From Bacteroidales bacterium UBA1800 (GTDB taxonomy: Bacteria > Bacteroidota > Bacteroidia > Bacteroidales > VadinHA17): a stretch of 47,845 bases of DNA. The notes beneath the pieces are model-generated. The model made no database searches. It had not been told where the DNA came from and worked only from the letters and a program-made list of their open reading frames with translations. Below are positions 45,001-47,845 of the stretch, piece after piece. Within the stretch, counting starts at the first letter, position 1. Each line of letters opens with the position of its first letter. Made by a program: the position numbers and the translations under genes. The stretch spans positions 7,962-55,806 of the forward strand of contig DCFQ01000105.1 in NCBI GenBank assembly GCA_002319915.1, read 5' to 3'.

Positions 45001-45218
45001 TCAAGTGACCCGGTAACGCCTGCCGGAAGTCCTGTAGGTATCACGCCCGTAACGGTCGTAAGTGTGGCATAAACTATCGGAGTGATTGGAGTATTTATAC
45101 AAACAGTCTGATTATCTGTACCTTGAGCTGAAGATAATACCATGCAGTTCTGAGCCTGGAGATCCAGGGATGCCAATAACAGAACTATAGCAACTAACGG
45201 GGTTTTTAAAGGTCTCAT
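42087..45218 (-). CDS. Large repeat adhesin-like protein with T9SS type B C-terminal domain
   Basis: The 1043-residue secreted protein has a signal peptide ending LASLDLQAQ. Four repeats of about 90 residues follow (about 25-385), marked GTNNQTVC, then TGLPAGVTG and YTISGTP-V-G---Y-V. Next come a PKD-like domain (LATAANNGPVCVGSALTLTG), four 83-residue modules marked NECD and G-CSS, a PKD-like domain, a variant module, and a CHU_C type B sorting domain with TLITPNQDGKNDYFMIRGIQ...GYIVIRR. It is the first gene of the four-gene T9SS operon, ten bases upstream of its paralogue. The extended, Thr/Ser-rich, disulfide-stapled architecture suggests a fibrous adhesin. No calcium or enzyme motif was noticed. 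Confidence 0.93.
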   Translation of the reverse strand: MRPLKTPLVAIVLLLASLDLQAQNCMVLSSAQGTDNQTVCINTPITPIVYATLTTVTGVIPTGLPAGVTGSLDLINHIYTLSGSPSVNGSFTFVLRPVGCDGLVNGFITVNANPTLSLASPIATTNQSVCVNMAITNILYSVGGGATGATVSGLPSGVNYNYNSGVLTISGSPSVAGTFPYTVTTTGPAPCSPLSLYGTITANPNASISLTSAAGTNNQTVCLNTPITTITYSIGGGGTGANVSGLPTGVSGSFNSGTYTISGTPSVSGTFNYTVTTTGTCSQTNATGTINVTQNAVITLTSAVGTNNQTVCAGSPITNITYSITGGGTGATVTGLPAGVTGVYNAGVYTISGTPTVAGIYNYTVNTTGVCTQTSATGTITVIAIPLATAANNGPVCVGSALTLTGGPAGMTTYAWTGPNIFTSAVQSPQVSASATLAMSGRYRLTVTNSNGCRDTASTLAYVLTVPVANAGTGGNECDHNFVLNAVPSSGTGLWTVVSGPGTAAFAPNANAANATVTVSAYGTYIFRWTETNGPCSSSGTVTVNFYQQPVANAGTDANECDLTRVFNAVPSAGTGTWTIVSGPGTATYVPDEHSATATATVSTYGQYDFRWTETNGTCSSNATVTVNFNQQPVANAGTGGNNCGLEFNLKAVPSVGTGTWTRVSGPGTATFTPNATTATARVTVTAYGTYSFRWTEVNGSCSSNASISVVFIQSPSANAGSGGDECDKNFALNAVLTTGTGTWSLQTGPGTATFTPNANQPNATVTVSQFGSYDFLWTVQNSTCTTTDIINVKFHDIPAVSAGDDLAVCKGSSIQLSATGSGTFLWTPANVLNNAAIQNPLATPLVTTTFTVNLTDQYNCKNSDQVVVEVLDKPVADAGPDQELDYIFETLMQAVPVSSPNEGSWTILSGTGQFSDDKDATATVSDLSLGNNSFLWTVSNGVCPDALDTVNITINNLIIPTLITPNQDGKNDYFMIRGIQTLGTTSLTVFDRWGARVYENSRYDNSWDGTDINGQELPPDTYFFILKPEKSKVATGYIVIRR
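42830..43830 (-). repeat. Four 83-residue modules in the 1043-residue adhesin
   Basis: The cysteine motif starts at 43782, 43533, 43284 and 43035: exactly 249 bases apart three times. The modules share the phrase P-ANAGTGGN(E/N)C and TGTWT-VSGPGTA-F-PN. The constant length suggests recent duplication or strong structural constraint. Confidence 0.9.
44057..45143 (-). repeat. Four ~90-residue N-terminal repeats in the 1043-residue adhesin
   Basis: The NQ(T/S)VC motif begins at 45099, 44829, 44553 and 44283, spaced 270, 276 and 270 bases. Copies 3 and 4 are the most alike. Each ends in a second Cys (GTCSQTNATGT type) that may pair with the first. Confidence 0.88.
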
Positions 45219-45425
45219 CAGGGTCTTGTATGTCCGGGTTATTTCTGGAAGTGAATCAGCATAATTTCAATTTCGTAAGTCGGTGGCAGGTCATCCGCAT
45301 CCATATTAATTCTGCACGAATACCCGTCCGGAAGAAAGGTAACCTGGTATATAATAGACCTTCCATTCCAAACAGGTTCGCAAACGACGACAGGTTGCAG
45401 GATTGAACCTTTTGCTTTCTTTATG

Positions 45426-45455
45426 CTAAATTAAATAATAATTGGGAGAGTCAAA
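45426..45455 (-). promoter_or_regulatory. Candidate promoter of the T9SS surface operon
   Basis: On the minus strand TTTG (45455-45452), an 18-base spacer and TAATTTAG (45433-45426) follow the Bacteroidota promoter plan TTTG-N-TAnnTTTG with one mismatch in the -7 box. It would give a leader of about 200 bases before the ATG at 45218. Confidence 0.4.
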
Positions 45456-45510
45456 AGATTATTTGACCAATTAAGGAAATTAGTCCATAAACTATCTGGT
45501 TTCCAGATAT

Positions 45511-45544
45511 GAAAAAGCCTGTGGCATGTTACTCATCCGCAGGC
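45511..45544 (-). terminator. Intrinsic terminator of the GH3 gene
   Basis: Read on the minus strand, GCCTGCGG (45544-45537) pairs with CCACAGGC (45524-45517) with one G-T pair and a 12-base loop, followed directly by TTTTTC. It stands about 80 bases after the GH3 stop and fits a Rho-independent terminator. Confidence 0.8.
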
Positions 45545-45625
45545 ATATCTTATTAATCACAGTCCCGGAAATCCTTTAACGGACCCCCGGGCCCTTGCTT
45601 CAGTCTGAATGATCCCGGTCCTAAA

Positions 45626-47845
45626 CTACTTTTTATATTTGGCAACACGCTGATCACTGATCACTCCCTGCCAGTTCAGGCCAAACCCGAAATCGTAAGT
45701 GTTCCCGTCACTGTCGGTGTAGCATTTCATATCACGCGGGACATCCTCATTCTGCTCTTCGACCGTTTTCATATTGGCAGGCATCTGGAAAGGCAGCAGT
45801 GCGGAAGGTTCCGAAGCGCCTGTTAAAATATCCAGGAGCGCCTGGTCCTGAACCCCGAAATGAACAAGTATTGCGCCGGCACTCTTTTCGATTTCCGAGA
45901 ATACCATGGGATTTGAATCATCGATAATTACAATTACCGGTTTGGCACCCATTTTTGCCCTGGTTTCGAGGACCATTTTCATATCGTATTCGTTCCAGGC
46001 TGTTGCAGCTTTCCCTTTATACGACCTGTTGGTGAAATCTTCCATGGGACTTCCTCCTGCAATGCTTACTGCTCTTGCATATTCAGCCTTGTATTTGCCA
46101 TACTGCAAGGTTATGGGGACATAGCCGTTCCCGCCGGCTTTCCGGTCATCGACGCTATACCCTGATCCTCCGGAAGGGCTTGCAATACTGACTATTGCAA
46201 AATCAGCTTCCTGTGGTTTGTCGGTTATCCTGAAGTACTTTGCGACAACTTCCGGATTCATGGCATCGGTCCATTTCTCCTTTGACTCCATCCCAAACCA
46301 GTTTCGGCCTGCCGGGGTATATCTTTTTGGTATGTAGACGGTTAGCATCTTTTTCAGCGGTAATGTCTTGCCGGAGTTCTTGAGCATGACCACGGATTTA
46401 AGCTGTGCCTCATATCCAGCCTGCATGAAGTCAGGATTGCCCACAACTTTCATTGATTCTTCCGGATCGAGGTACGGATTCTCGAACAGGCCTGTCCTGA
46501 AGATGTTTTTCAGCAGCCGCACTGCCGACTGCTCGAACCGGCTCCTCATGAATTGCTCCCCGTGATCCTTCACTCCCATCTGATAGGCCTCAAGCACCGG
46601 CCCTTTGTCGTTGTTCCCTCCAAACTGGTCGACACCTGCCATTATGATCTTATAGTGGCGTTGTGCCACAGTCAGTTTCTCCGCACCCCAGCACTTGCCT
46701 TCAAATTTCTCGATCCCCGAAACATCGCCGGTGACTCCCCAGTCGGTGCATACGACCCCGTCATATTTATATTGCCCGCGAAGGAGATCGGAAATTATAT
46801 AGCTGCTGTAACTGTTGCCGACATTCTCGTGGTTTGTTGTATCCTGGTTGAATGAAATAGTGTAGTAAGGCATTACTGCGGCTGCGCAGCCGGTTGGCCC
46901 CTGTAGCCTGAATGCGCCCTCAGTGAACGGTTTCAGGTTGTCCCTGAGGTCATTGCCCGGATAGACCGCATAGGCGCCATACCCGAAATGACCGTCCCTT
47001 CCGCCTTCTTCAGGCCCGCCTCCCGGCCAGTGCTTTACCATCGCATTCACGCTGTGATATCCCCAGCCTCCGCTGATTTCAAATCCCGGTTCCGACGTCT
47101 GGAAGCCGTCAACATAAGCCCTTGCCATATCGGCAGCGAGAGACGGATCCTCTCCCATCGTACCGTTAAACCTCGACCACCTGGGTTCGGTCGCAAGATC
47201 GATCTGAGGGGAGAGTGCAGTGGCAATGCCGAGAGCCCGGTACTCAACCGACGCAATCTGTCCGAATTTCCGCATTACTTCAGGGTCAAAGGTCGCTGCA
47301 ATGCCAAGCGATCCCGGCCACATCGAGATTTTTCCCCCCGAGCCGGCATTGAACTCGGCAAAAGGGACACTGTTGTGCCTTGGGTCCGAGCTGGTATTGA
47401 CCGGTATCCCCAGTCCCTTTCCTTCAACCAGTGCCTGGGCATTGTTGTTCCACTGAGCAGCAACAGCCGGGCTCTCCACAGTGGTGATCAGGACATGGCG
47501 TACATTGTCATCCGTGAGGAACTTGGCCTGCTGATCAGAGAGATCGCCAGCCCTTGCACCGCTTTCGGCATAGGGCTTTCCCCCGTAGGTGGCTCCCATT
47601 CCAATCGGCATGAATCCACCACCTGCAGAAGGTATCGCCTGGTGGCTGCTGTAAAGCATCAGGCCGGCTATCTGTTCTACTGACATCCTGCCGGCAAGGT
47701 CCTTTGCCCGGTCTTCAACAGGGAGCCTCCAGTCTTCGTAGGGATCAAGCTTGCCGTTTTTATTAAGATCCTTGAAAGCCAATCCCTTAACAGTTAATAT
47801 CTTAACTCCGGATAAAGGAGAATAGCCAAGTGTCTGACCATCCTT
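45626..47845 (-). CDS. Glycoside hydrolase family 3 enzyme, N-terminus beyond the right edge
   Basis: The frame is open to base 47845, so the start lies outside; 739 residues are visible. The (alpha/beta)8 domain carries NTSSDPRHNSVPFAEF, ALSPQIDLATEPRWSRFNGT, VNAMVKHWPGGGPEEGG (KHWPGG replaces the usual KHFPG) and VVCTDWGVTGD, where the Asp near 46742 is the expected nucleophile. The C-terminal alpha/beta sandwich starts SVVMLKNSGKTLPLKKM. The opening, FKDLNKNGKLDPYEDWRLPV, is the typical GH3 lead-in after a signal peptide. The family hydrolyses beta-glucosides or beta-xylosides; the exact substrate is unclear. The last ~20 residues (NWQGVISDQRVAKYKK) suggest a complete C-terminus with no T9SS domain. 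Export is probably periplasmic. Confidence 0.93.
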   Translation of the reverse strand, partial: KDGQTLGYSPLSGVKILTVKGLAFKDLNKNGKLDPYEDWRLPVEDRAKDLAGRMSVEQIAGLMLYSSHQAIPSAGGGFMPIGMGATYGGKPYAESGARAGDLSDQQAKFLTDDNVRHVLITTVESPAVAAQWNNNAQALVEGKGLGIPVNTSSDPRHNSVPFAEFNAGSGGKISMWPGSLGIAATFDPEVMRKFGQIASVEYRALGIATALSPQIDLATEPRWSRFNGTMGEDPSLAADMARAYVDGFQTSEPGFEISGGWGYHSVNAMVKHWPGGGPEEGGRDGHFGYGAYAVYPGNDLRDNLKPFTEGAFRLQGPTGCAAAVMPYYTISFNQDTTNHENVGNSYSSYIISDLLRGQYKYDGVVCTDWGVTGDVSGIEKFEGKCWGAEKLTVAQRHYKIIMAGVDQFGGNNDKGPVLEAYQMGVKDHGEQFMRSRFEQSAVRLLKNIFRTGLFENPYLDPEESMKVVGNPDFMQAGYEAQLKSVVMLKNSGKTLPLKKMLTVYIPKRYTPAGRNWFGMESKEKWTDAMNPEVVAKYFRITDKPQEADFAIVSIASPSGGSGYSVDDRKAGGNGYVPITLQYGKYKAEYARAVSIAGGSPMEDFTNRSYKGKAATAWNEYDMKMVLETRAKMGAKPVIVIIDDSNPMVFSEIEKSAGAILVHFGVQDQALLDILTGASEPSALLPFQMPANMKTVEEQNEDVPRDMKCYTDSDGNTYDFGFGLNWQGVISDQRVAKYKK

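Larger units (their letters stand above)
45219..45625. other. Intergenic region between the T9SS operon and the GH3 gene
   Basis: The 407 bases hold no gene. They contain the GH3 terminator and the candidate T9SS-operon promoter listed separately, and a seven-pair palindrome TATCTGG-TTT-CCAGATA at 45493-45509 just past the terminator. The 200 bases between promoter and start at 45218 show no recognisable riboswitch. Confidence 0.7.

Noticed and set aside
39911..45218. Regular DNA repeats that could be taken for a CRISPR array or satellite
   Set aside because: The periods are 249-276 bases, the frame is open throughout, and the repeats encode beta-sandwich modules.
46988..47683. 231-residue plus-strand open frame antisense to the GH3 gene
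   Set aside because: It lies wholly opposite a clear GH3 coding sequence with conserved motifs and is rich in Arg, Pro and Ser as expected of an antisense shadow.

Overview
The window looks like a Bacteroidota chromosome segment, most probably from the Bacteroidales/Marinilabiliales side. This rests on type IX secretion (T9SS) sorting domains, a PorP/SprF protein, a gliding-motility-type C-terminal domain on two adhesin-like proteins, weak ribosome binding sites and TAnnTTTG-like promoter boxes. No tRNA, rRNA, insertion sequence, integrase or CRISPR array was seen. Genes at both window edges are cut off: a 26-residue N-terminus on the minus strand at 1-79 and a GH3 glycosidase at the right end.

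Region 1 (216-10935, plus strand) is the export and activation half of an extracellular polysaccharide locus. It encodes a small methyltransferase-like protein, a polyprenyl-phosphate sugar-1-phosphate transferase that starts the repeat unit, a Wza-like outer-membrane lipoprotein and a Wzc-like co-polymerase/tyrosine kinase. These are followed by an unusual set: acyl carrier protein, AsnB-type amidotransferase, stand-alone NAD-synthetase-like amide ligase, AMP-forming acyl ligase, and a VOC protein with the metal ligands of methylmalonyl-CoA epimerase. I read the set as a candidate pathway that makes and activates an acyl or amide decoration for the glycan. It is the most novel part of the window.

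Region 2 (10932-31043, minus strand) is one long convergent operon that supplies the repeat unit. Wzx flippase comes first, followed by a GT4 glycosyltransferase, WecD-like and WecE-like enzymes (dTDP-Fuc4NAc), a Wzy-like polymerase, and the CapE-CapF-CapG trio (UDP-N-acetyl-L-fucosamine). After these come a formyltransferase-like/beta-propeller fusion, five more GT4 enzymes, two left-handed beta-helix acyltransferases, an RmlD-like reductase and an SGNH-like putative esterase. The two operons meet tail to tail on a shared CTAG. The gene content predicts a Wzx/Wzy-type polymer containing L-FucNAc and D-Fuc4NAc with acyl decoration. rmlA and rmlB, needed for the dTDP-sugar precursor, are not in the window.

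Region 3 (31402-36505, plus strand) has two secreted right-handed beta-helix proteins. The larger carries the calcium aspartates and catalytic lysine of PL9 pectate lyases, followed by three SwmB-like repeats, a discoidin-like domain and a T9SS sorting domain. A possible remnant of a methyltransferase follows.

Region 4 (36826-45218, minus strand) is a T9SS-associated surface operon: two paralogous repeat proteins with type B sorting domains, a PorP/SprF protein and an OmpA/PD40/PKD protein of PorE type. A good intrinsic terminator and a candidate promoter lie between this operon and the GH3 gene at the right edge.
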